64,000 bases of DNA from Chryseobacterium sp. LAM-KRS1 (GCF_013184525.1 NZ_JAAOIZ010000005.1:1-64000), one strand, 5' to 3'; positions 52,467 through 61,834 are shown, numbered from the stretch's first letter. Translations and numbers: made by a program. Notes: generated by a model not told the origin, from the letters alone.

Positions 52467-54176
52467 TTAATAAACATCTTTCGCGTACCTGCCACTAAGT
52501 TCCATTTCCTCGAGATAGCTTACTGCTTCGGTTCTGCTACGTCGTCCTTCATCCTGTATGATATCCAGAAGAGTTTCTTCTACATCACGGCTCATCGGGT
52601 CTTTGGTTCCGCAAACGTAGACGGATGCTCCCCCTTCCAGCCAGTAAAATACCTCCTGTGCTTTTTGTTTCAGTTTATGCTGGACATAAATTTTTTCAAC
52701 AGTATCCCTTGAGAATGCGGTATCCAGATGCGTTAATGTTCCTGTTTTCAGGAAATCAATCAGTTCCGATTGGTAGAGGAAATCTGAAATGAAATTTCTG
52801 TCCCCGAAAAATAACCAGTTTCTCCCTTCTGCTCCCGTGGCATCCCGTTCCCAAAGAAACGATCTGAAAGGCGCAATCCCGGTGCCGGGTCCTATCATAA
52901 TGATATCTTTTTCCGGTTCAGGCAGTTTGAAGTGTCCTGCCTCCTGGATATAAAATTCAAGCTCTTCGCCTTCCTTAAATTGACTTAAATAACCACTGCA
53001 TAAACCATTTTGCTTCTGGTCATCAATAAAAAATTCTGATTTCGCTACCGTAATATGAATTTCAGTATCACCATGCGCTTCCAGTGAAGAAGAAACAGAA
53101 TACAGACGTGGGGATTGTCCTGTTAGTATCTTAATAACCTGCTCAAACTCATCAGGTCCCTTTACCGGATAGATCCTTAGAAGATCCAAAAGACCTAAAC
53201 GGACATCCGGAATTGAATGACCTGTGATCTTGGCATATTGTGCAACGACAGACTTTAATAAATAACTTATATTAAGGTGTTTATGCAAAAGCTCCTGCAC
53301 GCTGGCTGTAAGCTTTGTAGTTTGTATCTGCTTTTGGGAATTGATTCCGGTAAGCCGGATGATCTCGTCCACTGCTTCCTGTGAATTAAAAGGCATAATC
53401 CCTAAAGCTGCACCCGGTTGATAACTAAGGGTTTCTTCGGTTTCAATCTCAATATGATAGGTTTCTTTTTCTGAAGTGATGTCGTTGAGGTTGATGATTG
53501 CAGATATTTTTCCCTTATATTTTCTTCGGCCGGAAAGTTGTTTTGGAGCTGAAGCATTTTTTAAGCTTCCTTCTGATGCTTTTTGTACAGCTTCAAAAAC
53601 ATGTTCTATCCAGGTTCCGGCTTCGCTTTCATAATCAATATCACATTTTTTTAAAGGAACAATACGTTTTGCTCCCAATAGCTCAAAACGGTAATCCACG
53701 TCTTCTCCTGTTTTACAGAATAAAGGATAACTGCTGTCTCCCAATGCCAGAACCCCGAACTTAAGATTGCTGAGATTGATTTCATTTTCATGGATATAAT
53801 CATAGAATTTTTTTGCCAGAACAGGTGGATCTCCTTCTCCTTGCGTACTGATGATCACAAAGAAATAGTCTTCTTTACCAAGGTCTTTAGGCTTATATTG
53901 GGAGAGATCAGCTAATTTGACCTGAATTCCTTTTTTCTTGATAATCCCTGCAAGTCCTGTTGCCAGTTTTTTACTATTTCCCGTTTCCGTACCGTATGCC
54001 AGGGTTATTTTCCTTGTAGTGATGGGGTCTGGCTGGTCTGTATGGATAGGTGGTAGCACGGCAGTCACAGGAGTTCCTGCAAGACCGGCTAAATATCCGC
54101 TTGCCCATATGGTTTCGTCCCTGGAGAACTCCCCGGATATTTGTTTAAGGACATTTAATTTTGTTTCAGACAGCAT
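52467..54176 (-). CDS. cysJ: Assimilatory sulfite reductase flavoprotein subunit (CysJ)
   Basis: 569 residues. FMN flavodoxin domain (YGTETGNSKK, 61-70; LGDSSYPLFC), connecting/FAD domain (SPRLYSVSSS, about 365) and NADPH domain (GPGTGIAPFRSFLWERD, about 428; CGTKDPMSRDVEETL near 530). Carries electrons from NADPH through FAD and FMN to CysI. Start overlaps the cobA stop by 11 bases, an indication of translational coupling. Confidence 0.96.
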   Translation of the reverse strand: MLSETKLNVLKQISGEFSRDETIWASGYLAGLAGTPVTAVLPPIHTDQPDPITTRKITLAYGTETGNSKKLATGLAGIIKKKGIQVKLADLSQYKPKDLGKEDYFFVIISTQGEGDPPVLAKKFYDYIHENEINLSNLKFGVLALGDSSYPLFCKTGEDVDYRFELLGAKRIVPLKKCDIDYESEAGTWIEHVFEAVQKASEGSLKNASAPKQLSGRRKYKGKISAIINLNDITSEKETYHIEIETEETLSYQPGAALGIMPFNSQEAVDEIIRLTGINSQKQIQTTKLTASVQELLHKHLNISYLLKSVVAQYAKITGHSIPDVRLGLLDLLRIYPVKGPDEFEQVIKILTGQSPRLYSVSSSLEAHGDTEIHITVAKSEFFIDDQKQNGLCSGYLSQFKEGEELEFYIQEAGHFKLPEPEKDIIMIGPGTGIAPFRSFLWERDATGAEGRNWLFFGDRNFISDFLYQSELIDFLKTGTLTHLDTAFSRDTVEKIYVQHKLKQKAQEVFYWLEGGASVYVCGTKDPMSRDVEETLLDIIQDEGRRSRTEAVSYLEEMELSGRYAKDVY

Positions 54177-55011
54177 ATTCGAAAAAGTTTTGAGTTTTTT
54201 GTATTAGGCTTCCATTTTCAACCGATTTAAAATAAAGACCTTCTTCTGCTGCATTTTCCAGCCACGAAAACTCTTCATGCAGATTCACGATCTTGCCGAT
54301 AATTACCAGTGAAGGTGAGGCAAATGTTTTACCTTTAAAATTATTTTCAAAGTCATCAAAAGAAGAAGTATATACCTTTTGATAAGGTGTTGTGGCCTGC
54401 TCAACGACAGCTATTTTTTTCTCATCGGAAATGTTCAGCCTGATGAACTTCTCAACCAGACCGGCAAGATTACCTTTGGACATATAAAAGACAAGAGTGT
54501 CGTCGGTCCCGGCCAGTTCCTTCCAGTATTCATCTGTAAGAATTTCAGATTTATAATAGGTTAAGAAACGGACTGATGTGGCGTATCCTCTGGCTGTTAA
54601 GGGCATGCCTGCATAGGCTGCTGCCCCTAAAGCTGCAGTGATACCAGGGATGATTTCATATGGAATATGATTTTCTCTTAAAGTCTGGAGTTCATTCAGG
54701 ATATTAGAAAATACTGATACATCTCCCCCCTTAAGCCGTACGACGGTTTTGTTCTGGCGAGCATAATCTACCATTAGAGAATTAATGACCGATTGAGGGG
54801 TAGAAGCATTTTTACTGCATTCTTTACCTACATATATTATTTCTGCGTTTTTGCTGACATAAGTCTCTAAAATTTCAGGACTTACAAGTCGGTCACACAG
54901 AATAACATCTGCTTCAGCAATAATTTTTACTGCTTTTACAGTGATCAGATCAGGGTTGCCGGGTCCTGCACCGATAAGATATACCTTGGGTGCTTTGATA
55001 CTTGTATTCAT
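54166..55011 (-). CDS. cobA: Uroporphyrinogen-III C-methyltransferase (siroheme synthesis)
   Basis: 281 residues. Tetrapyrrole methylase motifs: VYLIGAGPGNPDLITVKA (10-27), RLKGGDVSVFSN (about 93-104), GMPLTARGYATS (about 135-146). Methylates uroporphyrinogen III twice to precorrin-2, the siroheme precursor. The remaining steps are supplied by the Met8/CysG-N domain of the fusion protein, so siroheme synthesis is split over two genes of the operon. Between cysK and cysJ. Confidence 0.95.
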   Translation of the reverse strand: MNTSIKAPKVYLIGAGPGNPDLITVKAVKIIAEADVILCDRLVSPEILETYVSKNAEIIYVGKECSKNASTPQSVINSLMVDYARQNKTVVRLKGGDVSVFSNILNELQTLRENHIPYEIIPGITAALGAAAYAGMPLTARGYATSVRFLTYYKSEILTDEYWKELAGTDDTLVFYMSKGNLAGLVEKFIRLNISDEKKIAVVEQATTPYQKVYTSSFDDFENNFKGKTFASPSLVIIGKIVNLHEEFSWLENAAEEGLYFKSVENGSLIQKTQNFFEYAV

Positions 55012-55037
55012 TTAAAATCGGTTTTTAGTTAAAGGAT

Positions 55038-55949
55038 TTAGAAGAGTCCTTCAATCGAAAGATACCTTTCTCCGGTATCATAATTTATGGTAAGAATTTT
55101 TGCTCCGGGTTGTATTTCAGGGAGATGTTTTGCAATCGCTGCCAATGCAGCACCTGTTGAAATTCCTACAAAAAGTCCTTCCTGTTTTGCTGCTTTCAGT
55201 GTATATTCAAATGCCTCTTCCTTACCTACAGTAATGACGCCATCCAGAAGTGTTATATCCAATATGGAAGGAACAAATCCTGCTCCCAGTCCCTGCAAAG
55301 GATGAGGCGCGGGACTTCCGCCGCTTAATACGGGAGACAGCTCTGGTTCTACAGCAATTACCCTGATATTGGGAAAGGTTTCCTTTAAAACTTTAGCAAT
55401 TCCAGTGATATGTCCTCCGGTGCCCACTCCTGTGATTACATAATCCAGTCCGTCGGGAAAGTCCTTTATAATTTCCTGTGCCGTAGTTTCGGTATGTATT
55501 TTTACGTTGGCAGGGTTATCGAATTGTTTCGGAATCCATGAGTTCTGGATTTCCTCTGCCAGTTCGTTAGCCTTTTCAATAGCACCTTTCATTCCTTTTT
55601 CCCTTGGAGTGAGCACGAACTCAGCACCGTAGGTTTCCATAATCTTGCGGCGTTCTATACTCATGCTCTCGGGCATTACGAGAATAAGTTTATATCCTTT
55701 AACTGCAGCAACAAGCGCAAGTCCTATTCCCGTATTGCCACTGGTTGGCTCTATAATGGTAGTATCTTTATTTAATAATCCTTTTGCTTCTGCATCTTCG
55801 ATCATTGCTAGTGCAATTCTGTCTTTGATACTTCCACCGGGATTGCTTTTTTCCAGTTTGATCCAGACTTCATGATCTGAATTAAAAAGTTTATTAATCT
55901 TTACGACTGGTGTATTTCCAATCGTTTCTAATGCGTTCTGAAATTTCAT
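55038..55949 (-). CDS. cysK: Cysteine synthase (O-acetylserine sulfhydrylase)
   Basis: 303 residues, fold-type II PLP enzyme. Lys42 lies in [22 protein letters not shown] (68-78) and [15 protein letters not shown] (173-187) bind substrate and PLP phosphate. Combines O-acetylserine with sulfide to give cysteine. Length and motifs fit CysK. Directly after the serine acetyltransferase gene, giving the two-step cysteine branch of the operon. Confidence 0.96.
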   Translation of the reverse strand: MKFQNALETIGNTPVVKINKLFNSDHEVWIKLEKSNPGGSIKDRIALAMIEDAEAKGLLNKDTTIIEPTSGNTGIGLALVAAVKGYKLILVMPESMSIERRKIMETYGAEFVLTPREKGMKGAIEKANELAEEIQNSWIPKQFDNPANVKIHTETTAQEIIKDFPDGLDYVITGVGTGGHITGIAKVLKETFPNIRVIAVEPELSPVLSGGSPAPHPLQGLGAGFVPSILDITLLDGVITVGKEEAFEYTLKAAKQEGLFVGISTGAALAAIAKHLPEIQPGAKILTINYDTGERYLSIEGLF

Positions 55950-55976
55950 ACCAATACAATTTTTATTTTTCTCTTT

Positions 55977-56807
55977 TTATATGACGAAGTTCAGCGACTC
56001 CGGTAATGTGTTGTTATCTTTTATTCTTATTTCCCCTTTATTATACACCAGGGAATTAGACGGAACGCTTTGAGTGATCCATACGTTTCCACCGATAATG
56101 CTTTCCCTGCCTATTGTTGTATTTCCGCCGAGGATAGTCGCTCCGGAATATATAATCACATGGTCTTCAATATTCGGATGTCTTTTTTGGTTGGCTTTTT
56201 CCTTCGAAACATTCAAAGCTCCTAAGGTTACCCCCTGATAGATCTTCACATGGTTTCCAATGATGGCTGTTTCCCCGATCACGATTCCTGTTCCGTGATC
56301 AATAAAAAAATGTTCCCCGATCACCGCTCCAGGATGGATGTCGATCCCTGTTTTGCTGTGGGCATATTCAGAAATGAAACGCGGTAAAATTCTTATTTCC
56401 TGTTTCCATAACTGATGAGAGATTCTGTAGACATACGTAGCAAAATATCCTGGATAAGCAAGAAGTATTTCCTCCGGGGAATCCGCAGCGGGATCAAACT
56501 CAAGTATAGAACGGGCATCCTTGATGAGGTGATCATAAATTCCAGGGAGTGCATCAAAAAAGCTATCCGTCTGCACTTCTGCAATTTCCTCATCACCGGT
56601 TATGCTGTTGATCAGGCAAAACAGTTCGCCATATAATCTGGCGAAATTTTCTTCCAACTGATCTTTTATCTCTTCTTTTTCAGGAAGAAAAAGAACTTCG
56701 TACAGGGTCGTAACAAAATTTTTGGCTTTTGCTTTATCAAAAAAAACATGGCCGCTATTTTGTTTATTGTCCCGGATTCTATCGATTAAATTACTAAATG
56801 CTGTCAT
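55977..56807 (-). CDS. cysE: Serine O-acetyltransferase (EpsC/CysE type)
   Basis: 276 residues: an N-terminal helical domain (1-140), then left-handed beta-helix hexapeptides (about 148-260), with DIHPGAVIGEHFFIDHGTGIVIGETAIIGN and YQGVTLGA, which include the catalytic His/Asp of this family. Makes O-acetylserine from serine and acetyl-CoA. Starts three bases after cysN. A C-terminal Ile (the cysK-docking residue) is present: NFVI. Confidence 0.95.
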   Translation of the reverse strand: MTAFSNLIDRIRDNKQNSGHVFFDKAKAKNFVTTLYEVLFLPEKEEIKDQLEENFARLYGELFCLINSITGDEEIAEVQTDSFFDALPGIYDHLIKDARSILEFDPAADSPEEILLAYPGYFATYVYRISHQLWKQEIRILPRFISEYAHSKTGIDIHPGAVIGEHFFIDHGTGIVIGETAIIGNHVKIYQGVTLGALNVSKEKANQKRHPNIEDHVIIYSGATILGGNTTIGRESIIGGNVWITQSVPSNSLVYNKGEIRIKDNNTLPESLNFVI

Positions 56808-56810
56808 TTT

Positions 56811-58049
56811 TTATTGAATTATGCATGCTGCCACCGTAGAATTAGATGTTTCATCCACTAAAATTGCAGATCCGGTTCTTTTGTTATTAATAAAACTATC
56901 GTAAGCAAGGGGTTGTGCTGTTCTCAGGGTAACCTTAACGATCTCATTCAGCTTTATCTCCCCATCAGCCTGTTCCTGTACCAGCGTATTGACATTAATC
57001 TTATAGTCTACTGCTTTTACTACTGTTTTTACAAGTCTGCTATTCTGTTGTAACAGGTATTTATTACCGGGCTGTAATGATTTCTGGTCGAGCCAGCATA
57101 AGAGTACTTCCAGATCTTTTTCTATAGTGGGAAGCTGTTCTTCGGTCGCAAAAAGATCACCTCTCCCAATATCCAGATCATCAGCAATGTGAATGACGGC
57201 AGGTTGTCCTTCAAAGGCTTCTTCAACTTCTTTTCCATTAATTTCAATTGCTGTGATTTCACTTGATGAAACAGCCGGAAATATCTGGATTTTGTCCCCT
57301 TTTTGAAATTTTCCACTTAATATCTGTCCGGCATATCCCCTGTAATCATGTAATTCCTCTGTCTGTGGACGAATTACATACTGCACCTGGAAACGGCTTC
57401 CACTATTTAATTCTTCATCAAGGGTTACCTGTTCCAGGTATTCCAGAAGAGCGTTTCCCTTATACCATTCTGTTTTACAAGATAAGCTTACAATATTATC
57501 TCCTTTCAGCGCTGAAATGGGAAAATAGCTTACGTCATGTAAGTCCAGATTATCGGCAATCTTGGAATAATCGGATTTAATGCTTTCAAAAACTTCTTCC
57601 GAATAATCGACCATATCCATTTTATTAATGGCTACAACTACTTTTTTCAGCTTGAGTAATGAAGCGATGATAGAATGTCTTCTTGTTTGTTCAATGACTC
57701 CTTTACGTGCATCAATAAGGATGACCATCAGATCCGAATTGGAAGCTCCTGTGATCATATTCCTGGTATATTGCACATGGCCGGGAGCATCGGCTATAAT
57801 AAATTTTCTTTTAGCTGTTGAAAAGTACCTGTAAGCGACGTCAATGGTAATTCCCTGCTCTCTTTCAGAACGTAAACCATCTGTTAAAAGCGCCAGGTCC
57901 ACTCCATCTTCATTTTTATTTTTAGAATGTTTTTCAAGGACTTCCAACTGATCCTGTAAAATACTTTTGCTATCGTACAACAGTCTTCCGATAAGGGTAC
58001 TTTTACCGTCATCAACACTTCCTGCTGTTATAAATCTTAAAATATCCAT
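56811..58049 (-). CDS. cysN: Sulfate adenylyltransferase subunit 1 (GTPase)
   Basis: 412 residues. G motifs: GSVDDGKSTLIGRLL (10-24), DAPGHVQYTRNM (about 88-99) and INKMD (about 143-147). EF-Tu-like domains 2 and 3 follow. GTP hydrolysis drives ATP sulfurylation by CysD. No APS kinase (CysC) domain is fused. Separated from cysD by a short repeat. Confidence 0.96.
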   Translation of the reverse strand: MDILRFITAGSVDDGKSTLIGRLLYDSKSILQDQLEVLEKHSKNKNEDGVDLALLTDGLRSEREQGITIDVAYRYFSTAKRKFIIADAPGHVQYTRNMITGASNSDLMVILIDARKGVIEQTRRHSIIASLLKLKKVVVAINKMDMVDYSEEVFESIKSDYSKIADNLDLHDVSYFPISALKGDNIVSLSCKTEWYKGNALLEYLEQVTLDEELNSGSRFQVQYVIRPQTEELHDYRGYAGQILSGKFQKGDKIQIFPAVSSSEITAIEINGKEVEEAFEGQPAVIHIADDLDIGRGDLFATEEQLPTIEKDLEVLLCWLDQKSLQPGNKYLLQQNSRLVKTVVKAVDYKINVNTLVQEQADGEIKLNEIVKVTLRTAQPLAYDSFINNKRTGSAILVDETSNSTVAACIIQ

Positions 58050-58058
58050 ATCTGTTAG

Positions 58059-58106
58059 TTATAAATGATAAATGATTAGTGATAAATGATAGATGATACA
58101 CGATTA
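58059..58106. repeat. Short degenerate TGATAAA-type repeat between cysD and cysN
   Basis: Units such as TGATAAA, TGATTAG, TGATAAA, TGATAGA, TGATACA in the 54-base gap. The stop codon of cysD (TAA, complement of TTA at 58104-58106) is at its right-hand edge. Unlike the other arrays, it is AT-rich and lacks an inverse arm. Confidence 0.6.
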
Positions 58107-59012
58107 AAAGTAGCCTCCTTTTTTTCTATCTTCCATAGCGGCTTCTGTTACACGGTCGTCGATCCTTGTTTCTCCACGTTCGGAAATGCGGGTTGCAACA
58201 ATTTCTTCGATCACTGCATCTATGGTTACAGCATGAGATTCAACCGCTGCGGTACAGGTCATATCGCCTACCGTACGATACCGTATTTTTTTTGTAGTAA
58301 TAAAATCGTGGCTTTCTAAGGAAGCATGTTCCGAATTGGCAATCCATTGTCCGTTAAAATCTACCACTTCCCTGTCATGCGAAAAGTAAATTGATGGCAA
58401 TTCAATTTTTTCTCTTCGGATATAATTCCAGACATCAAGTTCGGTCCAGTTGCTGATCGGAAAAATTCTTACATTTTCTCCCTTATGAATTTTTCCATTG
58501 AAGATATTCCATAGTTCGGGGCGCTGGAGTTTAGGATCCCATTGTCCGAATTCATCACGCACAGAAAAAATTCTTTCCTTCGCCCTTGCCTTTTCTTCAT
58601 CTCTGCGGGCACCTCCTATGCAGGCATCAAATTCAAATTCTTCAATGGTATCCAGTAAAGTATAGGTTTGCAGCCAGTTCCTGCTTGGAAATTTGCCTTT
58701 AGGTTCTGTAAGGCTTTTAGCTTTTATCGTATCTTCTACTTTTCTTACAACAAGGTCCACTTCCAGCTCTTTCACCAGTTGATCCCTGAAATTAAGGACC
58801 TCCGGAAAGTTATGTCCGGTATCCACATGAACAAATGTAAAAGGGATCTTCCCATGACGGAATGCTTTTGAAGCAAGATGAGCCAGAACAATACTGTCTT
58901 TTCCTCCACTGAACAACAATGCGGGCCGCTCAAACTGTCCCGCGACCTCCCTTAAAATATAAATAGACTCAGATTCTAACTGGTCGAGATAATTTAAATG
59001 ATATTTTGACAT
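58104..59012 (-). CDS. cysD: Sulfate adenylyltransferase subunit 2
   Basis: 302 residues. ATP-PP-loop motif LLFSGGKDSIVLAHLA (33-48), FVHVDTGHNFPE, CIGGARRDEEKARAKERIFS, and the C-terminal end GGYF conserved in CysD. Catalyses adenylation of sulfate to APS together with CysN. Starts nine bases after cysH. Confidence 0.97.
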   Translation of the reverse strand: MSKYHLNYLDQLESESIYILREVAGQFERPALLFSGGKDSIVLAHLASKAFRHGKIPFTFVHVDTGHNFPEVLNFRDQLVKELEVDLVVRKVEDTIKAKSLTEPKGKFPSRNWLQTYTLLDTIEEFEFDACIGGARRDEEKARAKERIFSVRDEFGQWDPKLQRPELWNIFNGKIHKGENVRIFPISNWTELDVWNYIRREKIELPSIYFSHDREVVDFNGQWIANSEHASLESHDFITTKKIRYRTVGDMTCTAAVESHAVTIDAVIEEIVATRISERGETRIDDRVTEAAMEDRKKGGYF

Positions 59013-59021
59013 GTTTTTTCT

Positions 59022-59735
59022 TTATTTATGGATATGTAAACCGCATTCTTTTTTACTGGCATCTTCCCACCACCAGCGGCCTGCCCTGAAATCCTCACCT
59101 TCTTTTACGGCTCTTGTACAGGGCTCACAGCCAATGCTGACGAATCCTTTTTTATGCAGATGATTATAGGGTAAGTGGTTCGTCTGAACATACTCCAGGA
59201 CCTGGTCTGAAGTCCAGTGAAGCAATGGATGGAATTTGATGATCCTGTTATCTTCGTCCCATTCCAATTGCGGCATATTTTGTCTGTTGGCAGAATGTTC
59301 GGATCTCAATCCTGTAATCCATACTTTATAACCCTGCAATGCCTTTTTCAAAGGGTGTACTTTACGGATTGTACAGCATGCCTTCCTCTGCTCCACCGAT
59401 TGATAAAATGAGTCCGGTCCGTTTTGTGAAACAAACTCTCTTATTTCTTCCGTATCGGGATAATAGGCTTTGATGTTCTTTTTAAAGAAAGCCCTGCTGG
59501 CTGTCCATGTTTCATAGGTTTGTTCAAAGAGCCTCCCGGTATCCAACGTGAAAATATCAATATCAAGATTTTTTATCAGGTGAGTGATTATTTGATCTTC
59601 GTAGCTGAAGCTTGTTGAAAAAATAACCTCACCCGGAAACCTTTCTGCAAGTAATTGTAGAAACTCAGTATTAACAGCATGGTCAGAGACTTCTTCAAGC
59701 AGTTTTTCGAATTCTTTTTTCAGATTATTTTCCAT
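59022..59735 (-). CDS. cysH: Assimilatory adenylyl-sulfate (APS) reductase, iron-sulfur type CysH
   Basis: 237 residues of the PAPS/APS reductase family. Motifs are FSTSFSYEDQI (PP-loop-like), DTGRLFEQTYE, KACCTIRKV (Cys120-Cys121), GCEPCTRAV (Cys203, Cys206) and the catalytic ECGLH (Cys231). The CC plus CxxC pairs are the [4Fe-4S] ligands of APS reductases; enzymes specific for PAPS lack them. With no cysC in the operon, direct reduction of APS to sulfite by thioredoxin is likely. First structural gene of the operon, next to its promoter. Confidence 0.94.
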   Translation of the reverse strand: MENNLKKEFEKLLEEVSDHAVNTEFLQLLAERFPGEVIFSTSFSYEDQIITHLIKNLDIDIFTLDTGRLFEQTYETWTASRAFFKKNIKAYYPDTEEIREFVSQNGPDSFYQSVEQRKACCTIRKVHPLKKALQGYKVWITGLRSEHSANRQNMPQLEWDEDNRIIKFHPLLHWTSDQVLEYVQTNHLPYNHLHKKGFVSIGCEPCTRAVKEGEDFRAGRWWWEDASKKECGLHIHK

Positions 59736-59756
59736 TTGAGATTGAAATTATTCCTG

Positions 59757-59787
59757 CAAATATATATAATCCTATTAATCCTACCAA
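59757..59787 (-). promoter_or_regulatory. Promoter of the sulfur-assimilation operon
   Basis: Minus strand TTG (59787-59785), a 20-base spacer and TATATTTG (59764-59757), an exact consensus. The cysH ATG is at 59735. Confidence 0.75.
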
Positions 59788-59795
59788 ATTAGTAG
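59781..59795. promoter_or_regulatory. Dyad CTACCAAATTAGTAG over the -33 element
   Basis: 15 bases with 6 of 7 pairs matching around a central A, covering the TTG of the cysH promoter. A repressor site, perhaps for the adjacent Rrf2-family protein (inference). Confidence 0.55.
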
Positions 59796-59814
59796 TATTT
59801 AAAATTAAAAAAAA

Positions 59815-60231
59815 CTAACTTTTTTTCATAAACGTAGTCAGAGTGGCCTCCATCATGCTTTTTCTTGTTTTTTCCCTTACGATAATAAATTCATTTCTTA
59901 GATAACAGGTTTCTTCATCCACACAATCATCACAGGGTTCATAAAAGTTTAAGGAAACACATGGCGCCAATGCAATAGGACCGTCGAAAATCCTGTAAAT
60001 ATCAGCCAGAGAGACTTCGTCAGGAGATTTCAGTAAATAATATCCTCCTGTTTTTCCCTGTTTGCTGTTCACCAGTTTTACCCTCTTCAGCTCTAAAAGA
60101 ATTTGTTCTAAAAATTTTCTGGGAATATGCTCATCTTGTGCTATAACAGACGTAGGCAGAAAGCCCTGATTGTAATTTCTTGCTAACCTGACCATTGCTT
60201 TTAAAGCATATTTGCAACGTTTGGACATCAT
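59815..60231 (-). CDS. Rrf2-family transcriptional regulator
   Basis: 138 residues. Winged helix-turn-helix with KYALKAMVRLARNY, FLPTSVIAQDEHIPRKFLEQILLELKRVKLV and a wing KTGGYYLLKSPDEVSL. Three closely spaced Cys in CDDCVDEETC (plus APC) lie near residues 92-110, as in IscR-like Fe-S-binding Rrf2 members. Next to the sulfur operon it recalls CymR, the cysteine-metabolism repressor of Firmicutes. The 80-base gap to cysH contains the promoter and dyad. Confidence 0.9.
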   Translation of the reverse strand: MMSKRCKYALKAMVRLARNYNQGFLPTSVIAQDEHIPRKFLEQILLELKRVKLVNSKQGKTGGYYLLKSPDEVSLADIYRIFDGPIALAPCVSLNFYEPCDDCVDEETCYLRNEFIIVREKTRKSMMEATLTTFMKKS

Positions 60232-60461
60232 AATGACTGCAAGTTATAACATTTTCTTTTATTAATGAAATGTTTTTCAGGTGGGAATATATAGCCATTT
60301 TGTAAAATTGTTGATTGGCCACCCGTCAGGACAGTAATTATTTATTCCGAAGAGATCTTGAAAAGCTGCATAGAGAACTTTTTTCATAGTACATATTAAG
60401 TTTTAAAAGACCCCTACTCGCTTTAAGATTAACCTGTTATCTTTATGATCAAACTATTGAT

Positions 60462-61790
60462 ATGAGACAAAGACTAGAGTTCTTAAGTATTTTAATGGTA
60501 CTTATTTTTCTGGTTGGCTGCCAGCAATCCCTTCAAAATAGAGTGTCTTCCAAGAAAGGAACGATAACAAAAAAGATCATATATACTGCACCTTTATATC
60601 CAAGCTATAATGCTAATTATGTGCCTCCTGTGGGATTGAAACCTTTTGAGCTGAGCCAGGACTATCCTAAAGAATTGGTTTTAGAAAATTATCCCTGGCA
60701 AAGTATTGATTTCACCAAAGATCCTCAGCTTTACATGCATACGGTTTTACACTATTGTCTGGAAGGTAATACAGACGTGAATTTCAGAGGTCAGGAAAAC
60801 CGGATCAGAAAATGGTACCATGCTCCATGGCTTCACGATGATGAAAAATATGCAGGTACTGACTATATAGGAAATGGTCGGGAGTATATCCATGGCCTGA
60901 CAAGAGAATTTGCAACCCCAAAATACAAACTGCACGATCTTCAGGATGTTGAGCTGGAAAACTGGGCAGTCGGTATGTATAATTCTCCGGGAGGATATAC
61001 GTTAGGGCAAGTCTGGCCGGGAGCAAAACAAAGTCCTGATCCCGGGAAATCCCATTTCCCCGAAGGAACGGTAAGTTTTAAGCTGCTGTTTACGGATGCC
61101 GATACCAAAAAGCTTCCCTTCCTGAACAATACGCTTGAATGGAAAGCAAATATCTATTTGTGCAATCCCAATGCCGAGTGTGCCAACAAAAAAAGGATTG
61201 ATCGTACTGTTCGGTTACTGCAGATCGATATTGCTGTAAAAGATCATAGAGCATTAAAAACGGGTTGGGTATACGGCACATTTATGTATGACGGATCAGC
61301 GAAAGGAAAAACAGTCTGGGAGAGAATGGTTCCGGTAGGATTAAGTTGGGGGAATGATTCGGGTGTGGTGAAGGATCTTAACCGGGATGGTGCATTTATC
61401 AACCGGAAATTAACGGAATCATTTATTAATCCTGCATTGATCGGGTCGAAAGAAAATTATTATGCTGCTTTTCTCAAATATCATGGATTGGGTGGAAGGC
61501 TTAATGGTCCGATTGATAATCCTGTCTCATCCTGTATCTCTTGTCACGGAAATGCAGCAGTAAATGATAGAGGCGTTACTTTGCCTCTTGGTGATTTTAA
61601 AAGTTCTACAACACGGCAGAATTATTCCCCGGAATCATTCAGGCAATTTTTTAAAGATATCGCGCCGGGTGCAAATGGGATCAGCTACAAAGGAGAAAAT
61701 TATGTAACCACCGATTATTCATTGCAGATTTCAACAGGGATTAGAAATTACTATGCAAATAAGAAATCTCTGAGTGGGAATGAGAAGTGA
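60462..61790 (+). CDS. c-type-cytochrome-like lipoprotein of unknown function
   Basis: 442 residues. Lipoprotein signal with VGC, lipid Cys20. A large soluble domain follows; near the C-terminus lies one heme c motif CISCHGN (Cys358, Cys361, His362). Elsewhere CNPNAEC may form a disulfide. The domain is not recognised; an outer-membrane or periplasmic redox role is inferred from the heme motif. Divergent from the Rrf2 gene, with 230 bases between. Confidence 0.7.
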   Translation: MRQRLEFLSILMVLIFLVGCQQSLQNRVSSKKGTITKKIIYTAPLYPSYNANYVPPVGLKPFELSQDYPKELVLENYPWQSIDFTKDPQLYMHTVLHYCLEGNTDVNFRGQENRIRKWYHAPWLHDDEKYAGTDYIGNGREYIHGLTREFATPKYKLHDLQDVELENWAVGMYNSPGGYTLGQVWPGAKQSPDPGKSHFPEGTVSFKLLFTDADTKKLPFLNNTLEWKANIYLCNPNAECANKKRIDRTVRLLQIDIAVKDHRALKTGWVYGTFMYDGSAKGKTVWERMVPVGLSWGNDSGVVKDLNRDGAFINRKLTESFINPALIGSKENYYAAFLKYHGLGGRLNGPIDNPVSSCISCHGNAAVNDRGVTLPLGDFKSSTTRQNYSPESFRQFFKDIAPGANGISYKGENYVTTDYSLQISTGIRNYYANKKSLSGNEK

Positions 61791-61834
61791 GATGTTTTTC
61801 CGCAAACCGGGCAGAATTAAACAAACATACTTAT

